A stretch of 64,000 bases of DNA from Mucilaginibacter corticis (GCF_007558865.1 NZ_VLPK01000001.1:1426001-1490000); one strand, 5' to 3'; numbered from the stretch's first letter, positions 49,180 through 59,258 are shown. The notes: generated by a model not told the origin, from the sequence alone. Numbers and translations: made by a program.

Positions 49180-50211
49180 TTAAAATGATCGTGGTGTGTT
49201 AGCCAGCCAGTTAGCCATACCGGTTAGTTGTGTCATGTTTTCTTTGCCCCATTTGGCCGTTCCTTCCCGGTCCGTATTAATGGCCATCAAGCGTGCAAAT
49301 GCCGGCATATATTCTGTTTGTGCTAACTTATAATAATAATCCACAAAAAAATTATCAAAAAAAGTCTTTTCCGTTTTCTTTTCTGCCAGCTCACCGGCTA
49401 ACTTAAACAGGGTTGTTAATTCATCAGTTAGCAGATCGGCACCCTGCAAATTTTTCGTTTTAGCCGCTATTGTAATCATTGACAGCCCTATATTTAAAGT
49501 AGACGTTTCTTGGGTGTCATCCGGCGAAATAGCGATAGTCGTTTTTCCGTCCTGGTTAATAGTGCCTCCGTTAAATATATTCTGGATATTGCTAAATGCA
49601 GATGCCCCGGCAGATGAAGTGCTGTTAAGTGCTATCACACTGCAAAAAGCCATTAGCGCATTAACTTTTTTGTTTTGCCGATACGTTGCCAATGCATAAA
49701 CAGACAAACTACCCACATGTTTTGGATTATGCTTTATGGCTTCAATACTATTTTTTTCAGCCAGGTCATATTGGTTATTTCGCAAATAGGTAAGGCTTAA
49801 ATTGAAATAGATCTGCGGATAATTTGGATTTATTTTTATCCCTTTTTCATATGTATCAACAGCTTTTACCGTTTGATGATCGGCATCATAAATACTTGCT
49901 AACAAACATAAGGCTGCAACTTTTAAATTGTCGTTATCTGATTTTATAGCCTTCTCCACAAAGGGCATAGCATCTTGCTGTTTTTTTAAGGCACATAATG
50001 AAAACGCTGTTTCATAATTAGCAAAGCCATTTTCAGGATCGGCTTTTAATACCTCGGCATATTTTTCAATGGCTTCAGCATATTTTCCCTGGTTATGCAA
50101 TGTTGTGCCCTGCTTCATCAGGGTATCAGGACTTACTTTTTTTTCCTGTGCAAAAGCCGATATCGCACAAAATAATAATGCGACACCGATAATAATTTTC
50201 TTTGCCCGCAT
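49180..50211 (-). CDS. Secreted TPR protein, type A (copy A1)
   Basis: With the ATG at 50211 (MRAKKIIIGVALLFCAISAF signal peptide) the protein has 343 residues; the ATG at 50226 would overlap the upstream gene. TPR units include GKYAEAIEKYAEVLKADPEN and HQTVKAVDTYEKGIKINPNY. The C-terminal half ends in FARLMAINTDREGTAKWGKE and LTGMANWLANTP; its mid part is alike in the gene at 47262. It is separated from the type B gene upstream by 4 bp. Unknown function, probably periplasmic. Confidence 0.85.
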   Translation of the reverse strand: MRAKKIIIGVALLFCAISAFAQEKKVSPDTLMKQGTTLHNQGKYAEAIEKYAEVLKADPENGFANYETAFSLCALKKQQDAMPFVEKAIKSDNDNLKVAALCLLASIYDADHQTVKAVDTYEKGIKINPNYPQIYFNLSLTYLRNNQYDLAEKNSIEAIKHNPKHVGSLSVYALATYRQNKKVNALMAFCSVIALNSTSSAGASAFSNIQNIFNGGTINQDGKTTIAISPDDTQETSTLNIGLSMITIAAKTKNLQGADLLTDELTTLFKLAGELAEKKTEKTFFDNFFVDYYYKLAQTEYMPAFARLMAINTDREGTAKWGKENMTQLTGMANWLANTPRSF

Positions 50212-50215
50212 AGGA

Positions 50216-51214
50216 TTATTGAACATCTCGTTTTTCGGTACTTAACCAGGTATTAAAAGCTTTAATATCATCCGGGTGTGCTTTCAGCCAGGCTAAATTT
50301 TCCTGGGGTGCTAAACTTACACCAATAAAGCGGGTGTATACATCCATATAATTCGAAGCGGCAATATCACCAAAGTAACTGCCAAAATATTTAGAGAAAA
50401 ATGGCGAACCGTACTGATCTTCCTGCGCTTTTATGGCTTTGTAAGAAGCGGTAAGCTGCAGGGTTAACGAATCTATTGCCGTAAGATTTGTTTTACCTGA
50501 TGTAGACGCAGCCACAGCCTGGGCAATGGTTTGCTGTTGCATTTTAGCAATCGGATCAACGTTGCCTGCCGGGGTGGCATGCAATATGTCTTTAATTATC
50601 TGGCAGCTTGCTAAAGAATAGCTATTTGATCCAAACATTAAAAAGTTAGACAACCCTAACAAGGCCTCAGCATTTCTGCCCTGGTGGTAAGCAGCTACTG
50701 CATAATTCTGGTAACTTCTTAAATGTTTAGGATCGGCCTTTATTGCCTCAGTGGCCGCCAGCTCAGATTGAACATAATTTTGTTGGCGCGCATAGCATAC
50801 ACATAAATTAAACCACAGGTTACGATCTTTTGGCCAATGTGCTATTCCCTGCTTGTAATATTCAATAGCTTTTTGAGAATCGCCCTTCATATCGTAAGCA
50901 TTACCGAGTCCGGCATAAGCCTCGGCCGAGTGCAGAATAGAAACAAGCTTTTCAAAAATAACTATAGCATCATCATTTTTACCCATGGCGCTAAGTGTAA
51001 GCGCTTTCTCATAAAGCGCGGTTCGTGATTCGGGGTAAATTTTTAATACTTCTTCATATTTACCCATGGCCTCTGTGTATTTGCCTGCATCATAAAGCGC
51101 CATGCCCGCCTGCATTAATGAATCGGTATGAGTGGCCGGCCGCTCTTGCCCAAACAGGGTTACGGCACCAAAAAGCAGTATTAAAGTTAAGAGTGATCTG
51201 TAGTAATTTTTCAT
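50216..51214 (-). CDS. Secreted TPR protein, type B (copy B1)
   Basis: A 332-residue protein with a signal peptide (SLLTLILLFGAVTLFGQ). TPR units include GKYTEAMGKYEEVLKIYPES and GDSQKAIEYYKQGIAHWPKD, and the C-terminal half has YGSPFFSKYFGSYFGDIAAS, VSLAPQENLAWLKAHPDDIK and AFNTWL, matching the gene at 48147. It is the first gene of the four-TPR operon, with a promoter at 51241-51270. The family is unnamed to me; the TPRs suggest protein binding. Confidence 0.85.
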   Translation of the reverse strand: MKNYYRSLLTLILLFGAVTLFGQERPATHTDSLMQAGMALYDAGKYTEAMGKYEEVLKIYPESRTALYEKALTLSAMGKNDDAIVIFEKLVSILHSAEAYAGLGNAYDMKGDSQKAIEYYKQGIAHWPKDRNLWFNLCVCYARQQNYVQSELAATEAIKADPKHLRSYQNYAVAAYHQGRNAEALLGLSNFLMFGSNSYSLASCQIIKDILHATPAGNVDPIAKMQQQTIAQAVAASTSGKTNLTAIDSLTLQLTASYKAIKAQEDQYGSPFFSKYFGSYFGDIAASNYMDVYTRFIGVSLAPQENLAWLKAHPDDIKAFNTWLSTEKRDVQ

Positions 51215-51240
51215 ATTTTATGCGGTAAGGTTTATACATT

Positions 51241-51270
51241 TAAATTTAGTAAGGTTATTAACTAAAACAA
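51241..51270 (-). promoter_or_regulatory. Promoter of the TPR operon (TTG-N19-TAAATTTA)
   Basis: On the minus strand TTG (51270-51268) and TAAATTTA (51248-51241) are 19 nt apart; the second is one mismatch from TAnnTTTG. About 26 nt remain to the ATG at 51214. Confidence 0.5.
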
Positions 51271-51352
51271 GAAAAATGTTTAAAACTTTAATTTAAACGC
51301 GGGTTATAATTTACAATTTTCGCAGTCGTTTATTGCGATAGTATTATTATAT

Positions 51353-52681
51353 ATGAAATTATTGAAACAAAGCTTGTTTGCTTTTGCCACCGCCCTGCTT
51401 GTGATGGCATCGTGCTCATCAAAATCAGGAGACAATAGCAATTCGGCCAATGGCACACCCGATCCCGGCAAACCCCTGGACACAAAAGCTTTGTTAGCTT
51501 ACAACCCCAAAAACGCCGATAAACAGATAGATGCTTTTATGCAGCACCTGCACAAGGTGGCCGGATTTAACGGTAATGTACTGGTGGCAAAAAAAGGAAA
51601 GATAGTTTACCAAAATGCCTTTGGCTGGGCTAACTACCCGCACCAGGACAGCCTGACACTCAGCTCTCAATTTGAACTGGCATCTATCAGCAAAACCATG
51701 ACCTCCACCGCAATTTTGCAGTTAATGGAACGCGGCAAGCTGAAGCTAAGTGACTCTGTACAGCAGTATTTTCCTAATTTTCCATACCACGGCGTAACAA
51801 TACGTATGTTGCTTACACACCGCTCCGGGTTGCCCAACTATGTATATGCTATTGATGATGTTTTCCGCAAAGAACACCGCGATCAGAAAAAAGGAGTTAC
51901 CAATCAACAAATGATGGACCTGCTGGCCCAGTACAAACCTGTGCGCTATAACTTGCCCGACAAAGGCTATCACTACAACAACTCCAACTTCATGGTTCTT
52001 GGCTCTATCATAGAAAAGGCGGCGCACATGCAGTATGCTGATTATATGATGCAGAACGTTTTTCTGCCGGCAGGCATGAAGCATACCAATGTATACTCTA
52101 AGGCTACTTACGATAAGATCCCTACCAAGGTATTAGGGCATGATCGTAACAGCTGGCGGTACTCGGTAGCGCAAAACTACCTGGACGGGCCCGTTGGCGA
52201 TAAAGGTATTTACAGTACTGTGGGCGATCTTTTCTTGTTCGACCGTGCGTTGCGTGCCGGAAAACTTATTAAACAGTCAACCCAGGATTCGGCTTATACT
52301 AACCGCGTTCCATTGAAAAACGGCCATTTTGGTTATGGCTATGGCTGGCATTTGTTTGAGGCACCTAACGAAAAAGTGGTTTACCACACCGGCTGGTGGC
52401 ATGGCTTCCGCCACAATTTTCTGCGCGATATGAAGGAAGACGTTGTAATTATATTGCTGGATAATATGACCAATGGTAGTCTTTTGCACCTTGATGACCT
52501 GTTTAAAATGACCGGCATGCCTGTAATACGCGCAGGTGCCTATGGCCGCGACGGCGGGGAAGATGATGAACAGGTGAAGGCACCCACTATAGAGAAAAAA
52601 AAGCAGCCCGCTAAAAAACAGAAGAAAAAACCGGCAGCAAAACATACCACTGTTAAAAAGCACAAAGCGCATAAACACTAA
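51353..52681 (+). CDS. Serine hydrolase of the beta-lactamase/AmpC-like family, lipoprotein with Lys-rich tail
   Basis: A 442-residue lipoprotein (lipobox MASC, C21). The beta-lactamase/transpeptidase fold has SISK (S111, K114) as the SxxK active site, YHYNNSNFMVLG as the YxN region, and HTGWWHGF as the third (KTG-like) element. Such proteins include penicillin-binding carboxypeptidases, D-amino peptidases and esterases; real AmpC activity is not implied. The last 45 residues are very basic (KKKQPAKKQKKKPAAK and further Lys/His), which is uncommon for the family and could bind DNA, RNA or acidic polymer. It is divergent from the TPR operon. Confidence 0.87.
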   Translation: MKLLKQSLFAFATALLVMASCSSKSGDNSNSANGTPDPGKPLDTKALLAYNPKNADKQIDAFMQHLHKVAGFNGNVLVAKKGKIVYQNAFGWANYPHQDSLTLSSQFELASISKTMTSTAILQLMERGKLKLSDSVQQYFPNFPYHGVTIRMLLTHRSGLPNYVYAIDDVFRKEHRDQKKGVTNQQMMDLLAQYKPVRYNLPDKGYHYNNSNFMVLGSIIEKAAHMQYADYMMQNVFLPAGMKHTNVYSKATYDKIPTKVLGHDRNSWRYSVAQNYLDGPVGDKGIYSTVGDLFLFDRALRAGKLIKQSTQDSAYTNRVPLKNGHFGYGYGWHLFEAPNEKVVYHTGWWHGFRHNFLRDMKEDVVIILLDNMTNGSLLHLDDLFKMTGMPVIRAGAYGRDGGEDDEQVKAPTIEKKKQPAKKQKKKPAAKHTTVKKHKAHKH

Positions 52682-52706
52682 GCAGTAAATAATGTTAAGT
52701 AAAGAT

Positions 52707-52713
52707 AAAGGAG
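52707..52713 (+). promoter_or_regulatory. Strong Shine-Dalgarno AAAGGAG for ybaB
   Basis: AAAGGAG is separated from the ATG at 52719 by five bases. Such sites are rare in this window and decide the ybaB start in favour of 52719 instead of the upstream ATG at 52692. Confidence 0.7.
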
Positions 52714-52718
52714 TAAAC

Positions 52719-53024
52719 ATGTTTGATAAACTAATGCAGGCCCAGCAAATGGCTGGCGATATTAAGAAGAGACTTGACAACATTACCGTAACCGGCACTG
52801 CCGAAAGCGGAAAGATCAGTGTTACCGCAACAGGCAACAAAACCATACAATCTATACATATCGATGCCGACTTTTTTAAGGAAGCCGATAAGGAAGAGAT
52901 CGAAGAATTAATGGTGATTACCATTAATAAGGCTATGGAGCAGGCCGATAACGTAAGCCAAAGCGAAATGGCAGCCGCTACCAAAGATATGTTTGGCGGT
53001 TTAGGCGGTATGTTTGGCCAATAA
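52719..53024 (+). CDS. ybaB: YbaB/EbfC-family nucleoid-associated protein
   Basis: A 101-residue protein from the ATG at 52719: MFDKLMQAQQMAGDIKKRLD, then SVTATGNKTIQSIHID and a C-terminal Gly/Met-rich tail (FGGLGGMFGQ). YbaB/EbfC forms dimers that bind DNA and coat the nucleoid. It is usually near dnaX and recR, but those are not in this window; here it follows a serine hydrolase. It is one of the few genes with a clear Shine-Dalgarno sequence. The symbol is family-based. Confidence 0.88.
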   Translation: MFDKLMQAQQMAGDIKKRLDNITVTGTAESGKISVTATGNKTIQSIHIDADFFKEADKEEIEELMVITINKAMEQADNVSQSEMAAATKDMFGGLGGMFGQ

Positions 53025-53096
53025 GACTTAGATTTATAGGATATAAGGATTGTAAGATACTTGCATCATTTCTGCTATTTAAAACACAGCTACCAT

Positions 53097-53771
53097 ATGA
53101 AAACTACCTATTACGGACAATCGACCATTATTATTGAAACCGAAGGAAAAAAACTATTGTTTGATCCATTTATTACACCTAACCCAGCTGCAAAGGATAT
53201 TGATATTCACAGCTTAAAGCCTGATTATATCCTGGTATCGCACGGTCACGGCGACCACGTTGCCGACCTGATAGAAATTCAGAAAAGCTGCGGCGCAAAA
53301 GTGATCTGTATTGCTGAAATAGCTAACTGGCTGGGCAATAAAGGTATTGAGGCGCACGGCATGAATATTGGCGGTGGCTTTAATTTTGATTTCGGGCGGG
53401 TTAAAATGGTGAATGCGGTTCACTCAAGCACCCTGCCTGATGGTTCTGCCGGGGGCAACCCCGCAGGCTTTGTAATTTATGCCGAAGGCAAAAAGATCTA
53501 CTACGCCGGCGACACCGCGCTTACCTATGACATGAAGCTGCTGGAAGATGAGAATCTTGACTGGGCATTTTTACCTATCGGCGATAACTATACTATGGGT
53601 GTTGATGATGCTATAAAAGCCACTAATTTTATCAATTGCAAAAATGTTATCGGCGTACATTATGATACCTTCCCGGTTATCGCGATAGATAAAGAAGAAG
53701 CGCGCGAAAAATTTATAAAAGCCGGAATAAACATTAAATTGCCGGCTATTGGCGAAGAGATTAGTTTATAG
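53097..53771 (+). CDS. UPF0173-type metallo-beta-lactamase-fold hydrolase
   Basis: With the ATG at 53097 the protein has 224 residues, the normal length of this family; the frame to 53061 adds 12 residues of poor type. It contains YGQSTIIIETEGKKLLFDPF, the metal-binding VSHGHGDHVADL, NAVHSSTLPDG and YYAGDTALTYDM, then IGVHYDTFP. These are the HxHxDH and later ligands of the MBL fold in the YtkL/UPF0173 group. Substrate unknown. It follows ybaB by 72 bp in the same direction. Confidence 0.9.
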   Translation: MKTTYYGQSTIIIETEGKKLLFDPFITPNPAAKDIDIHSLKPDYILVSHGHGDHVADLIEIQKSCGAKVICIAEIANWLGNKGIEAHGMNIGGGFNFDFGRVKMVNAVHSSTLPDGSAGGNPAGFVIYAEGKKIYYAGDTALTYDMKLLEDENLDWAFLPIGDNYTMGVDDAIKATNFINCKNVIGVHYDTFPVIAIDKEEAREKFIKAGINIKLPAIGEEISL

Positions 53772-53787
53772 TAAATATCCCCTGAAA

Positions 53788-54384
53788 GTGACCAGATCAT
53801 CCTATTTATCCGCAGCATTATTTATTTGCCTGTTTCAATTAACTATCCTTAAAAAAAGTGTTGCCGCAAATTTAAAACCGGGGCATCCTAAGATAGATTT
53901 CTTTAAAGATCCTCAATATTTAAAAGGCGGATATGAAGAGATCCATTCGTTTGATCTGAGTTATAAAAGTGGCCCCCTGCCGGGCTTACGCTATGTTAAA
54001 CCCGGAGCAGGTTTGGCCTACATTATATGCTACCCCAATAATTTAAAGGATTGGACAGCCCAGGTAAAGGCTATTAAAGACCGTAAGCTGCGTTATGAAG
54101 CCCAGGAGAACGAAGTAAGCAAACAGGTAATAAAGATAGCGCAGGAGCCTGCCTTACAAAGGCAATACCGCATATTTGCTTTTTTTATACCGGCAGATCA
54201 TGTAGTTGAAACAAATACGAAACAAAGAAAGATCACCATGCCTAAATTCCCCTGCAATATTTCGGTTTACAAAAAAACAGCTGCGGGATGGACATTTATC
54301 AAAGAAGCTAAAATAAAAGAACTACGTGATTATGCTTATTTACTTTATAAGACAATTGATCCTCCGCAAAGCTTAAAGCCATAA
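53788..54384 (+). CDS. Exported protein of unknown function, GTG start proposed
   Basis: The frame is open from a TTG at 53749 inside the end of the previous gene, but the GTG at 53788 gives a normal signal peptide (SYLSAALFICLFQLTILKKS) and a 16-bp gap, so it is preferred; 198 residues. The mature protein is hydrophilic with a basic C-terminal third. LKDWTAQVKAIKDRKLRYEA suggests an amphipathic helix. No family is recognised. It is followed by a strong bidirectional terminator. Confidence 0.65.
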   Translation: MTRSSYLSAALFICLFQLTILKKSVAANLKPGHPKIDFFKDPQYLKGGYEEIHSFDLSYKSGPLPGLRYVKPGAGLAYIICYPNNLKDWTAQVKAIKDRKLRYEAQENEVSKQVIKIAQEPALQRQYRIFAFFIPADHVVETNTKQRKITMPKFPCNISVYKKTAAGWTFIKEAKIKELRDYAYLLYKTIDPPQSLKP

Positions 54385-54390
54385 ACAACA

Positions 54391-54423
54391 AAAAATCTCC
54401 CCGGATTATCCGGGGAGATTTTT
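54391..54423. terminator. Bidirectional terminator between the exported-protein gene and infB
   Basis: AAAAATCTCCCCGGA (54391-54405) and TCCGGGGAGATTTTT (54409-54423) are perfect 15-bp complements with loop TTA, with A and T runs at both ends. It lies between the stops of convergent genes. Confidence 0.95.
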
Positions 54424-54442
54424 CTTTAATATAGCCTGCTTA

Positions 54443-57430
54443 TTAAAGCTTGCGTTTAACTTCTACATTTTCGTAAGCTTCAACAATGTCGCCTACTTCA
54501 ATATTGTTAAAGTTTTGGATGTTCAAACCGCACTCGTAGTTTGCAGACACTTCTTTAACATCGTCTTTAAAGCGTTTTAACGAAGCCAGTTCGCCGGTGT
54601 AAATAACCACACCTTCGCGTACTACCCTGATCTTGCTGTTACGGGTAATTTTACCATCTAACACCATACAACCTGCAATAGTACCCACTTTGCTGATCTT
54701 GAATGTTTCGCGGATCTCTACGTTAGCTACGATCTTCTCTTCAAATGTTGGAGCAAGCATACCTTCCATCGCCGCCTTGATCTCGTTGATCGCGTCGTAG
54801 ATGATCGAATAAAGCCTGATATCTATTTGCTCGGCTTCGGCCAGTTTACGGGCACCGCCTGACGGACGTACCTGGAAACCGATAATGATCGCATCTGATG
54901 CTGATGCCAGCAATACGTCAGATTCTGAGATCTGTCCAACTGCTTTTGATATTACGTTAACCTGGATCTGCTCTGTTGATAGTTTCAGCAATGAATCTGC
55001 CAATGCTTCGATAGAACCATCCACATCACCTTTAACAATAACGTTCAATTCCTTGAAGTTACCAACTGCCAAACGGCGGCCGATCTCATCAAGCGTGATA
55101 TGTTTCTGTGTACGTAAACCTTGTTCGCGTTGTAACTGCAAACGCTTGTTGGCAATTTCACGTGCTTCAACCTCAGTCTCCAACACGTTAAATTTATCAC
55201 CTGCTGTTGGCGCACCCTGCATACCCAACACCTGTACCGGTGTTGACGGCCCTGCAGATTCAACCCTTTGGCCACGCTCGTTAGTTAATGCTTTAACACG
55301 GCCGCTGTAGCAACCGGCTAATATCGGATCGCCCACTTTTAAGCGGCCGGCCTGTACAAGTATGGTAGTTACAATACCGCGGCCTTTATCTAAAGCTGCC
55401 TCAATAACGGTACCTACGGCACGTTTATTAGGGTTAGCTTTAAGCTCTAACAACTCGGCTTCAAGCAATACTTTTTCTAACAACAGCTCAACATTTAAAC
55501 CTGTTTTTGCTGATATTTCTTGTGTTTGGTATTTACCACCCCATTCTTCAACCAAAATATTCATGGCTGATAATTGCTCACGTACCTTATCGGCATTAGC
55601 GCCCGGGCGATCCATTTTATTGAATGCAAAAATAATTGGCGCACCGGCTGCCTGAGCGTGATTTATAGCCTCTCTTGTTTGCGGCATCACGCTATCGTCA
55701 GCAGCGATAACTATAATTACAATATCTGTTACCTGTGCACCCCTTGCACGCATAGCGGTAAACGCTTCGTGGCCCGGTGTATCCAGGAATGTTATTTTAC
55801 CTTTATTGCCTGGTAACGTTACCTCATAAGCACCTATGTGCTGTGTGATACCGCCGGCCTCACCGCCAATTACATTGGTTTTACGGATAAAGTCAAGCAA
55901 TGATGTTTTACCGTGGTCAACGTGACCCATTATGGTAACTATCGGCGCGCGTGGTACCAGGTCTTCAGGTTCGTCAGGCTGATCAAGAATAAATTCCTCA
56001 TCCTGTGGTTTCACAAACTCAACCTGGTAGCCAAACTCGTCAGCAACAATACTTAGGGTTTCGGCATCTAAACGCTGATTGATAGACACGAACATACCCA
56101 GGCTCATACAGGTAGAGATGATCTGCGTAACAGATACATCCATCATTATAGCCAACTCGTTAGCTGTAACAAACTCTGTAACCTTTAGTACTTTTGATTG
56201 CGCGTCCTGCTCTAATGCCAGTTCATCGGCATTGGCTGCTACGTCGTCACGTTTTTGACGGCGGAATTTAGCACGCTGTGCAAATTTACCAGACTTACCT
56301 GCGCCGCTTAAACGTGCAAGGGTTGCCTTAATTTGGTCCTGAATATCTTTTTCTGATGGCTCTTCTTTAGGGCCGGTATTTGCCGGAGCATTACGGTTAA
56401 AGTTGTTATTAGGGCGATTGCCTTGATAACCACCACCTGTATTATTTGGCCTGTTCCTGAAATCAGGACGATTTGCGTTATTGCCGTTGTTACCGCCTCC
56501 TTGTGGTGCATTACCGCCACCCGCAGGGTTATTACCCTGTTGCTGATGGCCGTTATTGTTGCCACCCTGGCCGGGTCCCTGGTTATCTTTACGCTTACGT
56601 TTACGTTTATGGTCTGCGTTGGTATTTGATGATGATGCTACCGGGTTACGTTTTGGCGTAACAGGCAAAGTTATCTTACCAACAATATTAGGCCCGCTTA
56701 AACGCTCTGCCTTTGCCCTGATCACATCAGCATCGCCACCTTCTTCGTTGGCCGGCTCGGCCGCAGGTGCAGGTGTCACAACAGGCGCAGCAGTTACTAC
56801 AGGTGCAACCGGCGCTTTTACTTCTTCAGCTTTAGGCGCTTCAGGAGCAACTTCTTTTTTTACTTCGGCTACAGGCTCAGGGGCTTTCACCTCTTCTTTA
56901 GGCTCAACCTTTGGTGCAACCGGTTCAGGTTTCGGAGCTTCCTCTTTAACTTTCTCTGCCGGTTTAGCGCCTAAATTATTAAGATCTATTTTACCTATAA
57001 TTTTTACACCCGGCAATGAGTCGGTATTGCCGGTTTCTTCTGCTTTAGCAGGTTCAGGCTCAGGAGCCGGGGCAGCAGGCTGCGGTTTCTCAACCGGGGC
57101 AGGCGGCGCGGTAAAATTACCGGCGTTCTTGATCAGGATCTCTTCGTTCTCGAAATCTCTTGAACGGCGTGTTTCAAGAGGCTTGTCATTAGTGGTGACA
57201 GGCTCTTCTTTACGTATCTTGCCGATACTGATCTGCTTGGCTTCTTCCTTAATACTTTTATCAACAGCAAACTCTTTTAACAAGGCACTGTACATGTCGT
57301 TATCCAGCTTTGCCATAGGTTGTTTATCAACCTTGTAGCCTTTTGTAGCTAAAAAATCAACAATGGTACCCATACCAATGTTAAGCTCTTTTACTGCTTT
57401 TATTAATTTTATTGACTTGTCTTCTGACAT
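54443..57430 (-). CDS. infB: Translation initiation factor IF-2
   Basis: A 995-residue GTPase that brings initiator tRNA to the ribosome. The N-terminal ~460 residues are a disordered, Pro/Ala/Glu-rich and Gly/Asn/Gln-rich extension (such as [17 protein letters not shown]), usual for Bacteroidota. The GTPase motifs follow: [37 protein letters not shown], then domain II and the C-terminal tRNA-binding domains. It is the last gene of rimP-nusA-infB. The extension is coded without frameshift and shows no repeat expansion beyond short G/N runs. Confidence 0.98.
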   Translation of the reverse strand: MSEDKSIKLIKAVKELNIGMGTIVDFLATKGYKVDKQPMAKLDNDMYSALLKEFAVDKSIKEEAKQISIGKIRKEEPVTTNDKPLETRRSRDFENEEILIKNAGNFTAPPAPVEKPQPAAPAPEPEPAKAEETGNTDSLPGVKIIGKIDLNNLGAKPAEKVKEEAPKPEPVAPKVEPKEEVKAPEPVAEVKKEVAPEAPKAEEVKAPVAPVVTAAPVVTPAPAAEPANEEGGDADVIRAKAERLSGPNIVGKITLPVTPKRNPVASSSNTNADHKRKRKRKDNQGPGQGGNNNGHQQQGNNPAGGGNAPQGGGNNGNNANRPDFRNRPNNTGGGYQGNRPNNNFNRNAPANTGPKEEPSEKDIQDQIKATLARLSGAGKSGKFAQRAKFRRQKRDDVAANADELALEQDAQSKVLKVTEFVTANELAIMMDVSVTQIISTCMSLGMFVSINQRLDAETLSIVADEFGYQVEFVKPQDEEFILDQPDEPEDLVPRAPIVTIMGHVDHGKTSLLDFIRKTNVIGGEAGGITQHIGAYEVTLPGNKGKITFLDTPGHEAFTAMRARGAQVTDIVIIVIAADDSVMPQTREAINHAQAAGAPIIFAFNKMDRPGANADKVREQLSAMNILVEEWGGKYQTQEISAKTGLNVELLLEKVLLEAELLELKANPNKRAVGTVIEAALDKGRGIVTTILVQAGRLKVGDPILAGCYSGRVKALTNERGQRVESAGPSTPVQVLGMQGAPTAGDKFNVLETEVEAREIANKRLQLQREQGLRTQKHITLDEIGRRLAVGNFKELNVIVKGDVDGSIEALADSLLKLSTEQIQVNVISKAVGQISESDVLLASASDAIIIGFQVRPSGGARKLAEAEQIDIRLYSIIYDAINEIKAAMEGMLAPTFEEKIVANVEIRETFKISKVGTIAGCMVLDGKITRNSKIRVVREGVVIYTGELASLKRFKDDVKEVSANYECGLNIQNFNNIEVGDIVEAYENVEVKRKL

Positions 57431-57493
57431 TTATTGCTTTTTCTTTCTCGCTTATTTATGCAAAAATACGATTTTAATTTTGCTTAATTTTTT

Positions 57494-58729
57494 TTATTCA
57501 AATTCTGCCTGTAATATTGAAAGCACTTCTTTTACTGTTTCTTCTTCTAAATCGGTACGTTTTACCAATTCACCAACAGTTAACGCCAAAACCGACTTAG
57601 CTGTATCTAAACCAATACGTTTAAATTCGTCAAGTATCCAGCTTTCAATTTCGTCAGAAAATTCTTCAATATCCACGTCTTCATCATGCTCATCAGCCTC
57701 ACGGTATACATCAATTTCATAACCTGTCAATTTACCGGCCAGCTTAATGTTATGTCCGCCGCGACCTATCGCTAACGATACCTGGTCGGGTTTTAAGTAT
57801 ACAGCCGCTGTTTTTTTCTCATCATCCAATTTAATTGATGTGATCTTAGCCGGCGATAAAGCACGTTGTATGTATAACTGAATATTGTTGGTATAGTTTA
57901 TAACGTCGATATTTTCGTTTTTCAACTCGCGTACTATACCGTGTATGCGTGAACCTTTCATACCCACACAGGCACCAACCGGATCGATACGGTCGTCGTA
58001 TGATTCAACAGCTACCTTAGCTCTTTCGCCAGGTTCGCGTACAATTTTCTTGATGGTGATCAAACCATCAAAGATTTCAGGCACTTCAAGCTCAAACAAA
58101 CGCTGTAAAAACTCAGGCGCTGTACGTGATATAATGATCTTAGGGTTGCTGTTCAGCATATCTACCTTGTAAACAATAGCTTTTACGCTGTCGCCTTTTT
58201 TAAAGTAGTCGGCAGGTATCTGCTCTGTTTTTGGTAATAAAAGCTCGTTACCTTCATCATCCAATACCAAAGTTTCTTTTTTCCATACCTGGTAAACCTC
58301 GCCGGTAACAATTTCGCCAACGCGGTCTTTATATTTCTTAAATATCTCGTCTTTCTCTAACTCCAGGATCTTAGATACTAGGGTTTGGCGTGCAGCTAAT
58401 ATCGCGCGGCGGCCAAAGCTTTCTAAAGTGATCAGCTCAACATAATCATCGCCCACTTCCAGGTCCGCGTCAAGTAGTTTTGCTTCTGCCAATTCAATTT
58501 CCAGGTCATCGTCCTCACTAAATCCATCTTCCATAACCACACGTGTGCGCCAAATCTCCAAGTCACCGTTATCGGTGTTTACAATTACGTCACAATTTTC
58601 GTCAGTACCGTATTTTTTACGGATCATACTTCTGAAAACGTCTTCCAGCACGCTCATCATTGTTGGGCGATCAATGTTTTTGAAATCTTTGAATTCCTGG
58701 AATGAATCAATTAAATTAATATTGCTCAT
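57494..58729 (-). CDS. nusA: Transcription termination/antitermination factor NusA
   Basis: A 411-residue RNA polymerase-binding protein. It has the N-terminal polymerase-binding domain, an S1 domain (GEIVTGEVYQVWKKETLVLD), and two KH domains with RIDPVGACVGMKGSRIHGIV and SLAIGRGGHNIKLAGKLTG. The C-terminal acidic repeats are represented only by a short region with SVLALTVGELVKRTDLEEET. Lies between rimP (5 bp upstream) and infB (63 bp downstream). Confidence 0.97.
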   Translation of the reverse strand: MSNINLIDSFQEFKDFKNIDRPTMMSVLEDVFRSMIRKKYGTDENCDVIVNTDNGDLEIWRTRVVMEDGFSEDDDLEIELAEAKLLDADLEVGDDYVELITLESFGRRAILAARQTLVSKILELEKDEIFKKYKDRVGEIVTGEVYQVWKKETLVLDDEGNELLLPKTEQIPADYFKKGDSVKAIVYKVDMLNSNPKIIISRTAPEFLQRLFELEVPEIFDGLITIKKIVREPGERAKVAVESYDDRIDPVGACVGMKGSRIHGIVRELKNENIDVINYTNNIQLYIQRALSPAKITSIKLDDEKKTAAVYLKPDQVSLAIGRGGHNIKLAGKLTGYEIDVYREADEHDEDVDIEEFSDEIESWILDEFKRIGLDTAKSVLALTVGELVKRTDLEEETVKEVLSILQAEFE

Positions 58730-58734
58730 TTTTT

Positions 58735-59205
58735 TTACTTAAATGATATTAAAACTTTTGTTTCTGTTATTTGCTCAATCGGGATAACGCTTTCAACAAG
58801 TTCGGCCTTTTTCCCTTTTTCTTTTATTTTTTCTTCAATCATCACGGCATCTTCTGTAATTGCCGTTAAGTTACCTTCTCTTTTGCTGCCATCGGCCATT
58901 TTAATGGCCAGGTCACGACCTATGTTTTTTGTATACTGCCTGGTTAAAGTTAACGGTGTATCAATACCCGGCGACGACACTTCCAGGTTATAAGGTGTTT
59001 TTATAACATCCTCTTCTTCCAGCCTAAAACCTACGTATCTGCTTATTTGCACACACTCGGCTATCCCTATACCATTATCGCCGTCAACAAGTATGATCAA
59101 TTTTCCGTTACTGTGTAATTTGGCACTAACTAAAAACAGATCAGGACGCTCAATTTCAGCGATCTTTTCTTCTACCAGTTCAACAACCCTTTTTTCAATA
59201 TTCAT
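58735..59205 (-). CDS. rimP: Ribosome maturation factor RimP
   Basis: A 156-residue protein for 30S subunit maturation. DGDNGIGIAECVQISRYVG and YNLEVSSPGIDTPLTLTRQY are the typical RimP segments, and the C-terminal SH3-like part is present. It is first in rimP-nusA-infB. Its leader contains a GC-rich hairpin between the promoter and the start codon. Confidence 0.95.
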   Translation of the reverse strand: MNIEKRVVELVEEKIAEIERPDLFLVSAKLHSNGKLIILVDGDNGIGIAECVQISRYVGFRLEEEDVIKTPYNLEVSSPGIDTPLTLTRQYTKNIGRDLAIKMADGSKREGNLTAITEDAVMIEEKIKEKGKKAELVESVIPIEQITETKVLISFK

Positions 59206-59258
59206 ATTCGACTTTCCTTTCCGCCGGATGCCTGATAACTATCAGGAGGTAAACTAAA

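Noticed and set aside
56556..57338. 260-residue open frame antisense to infB
   Set aside because: It mirrors the Pro/Ala/Glu-rich and low-complexity N-terminal part of IF-2; the protein is Ser/Ala/Gly-rich without a domain, and it has no promoter.
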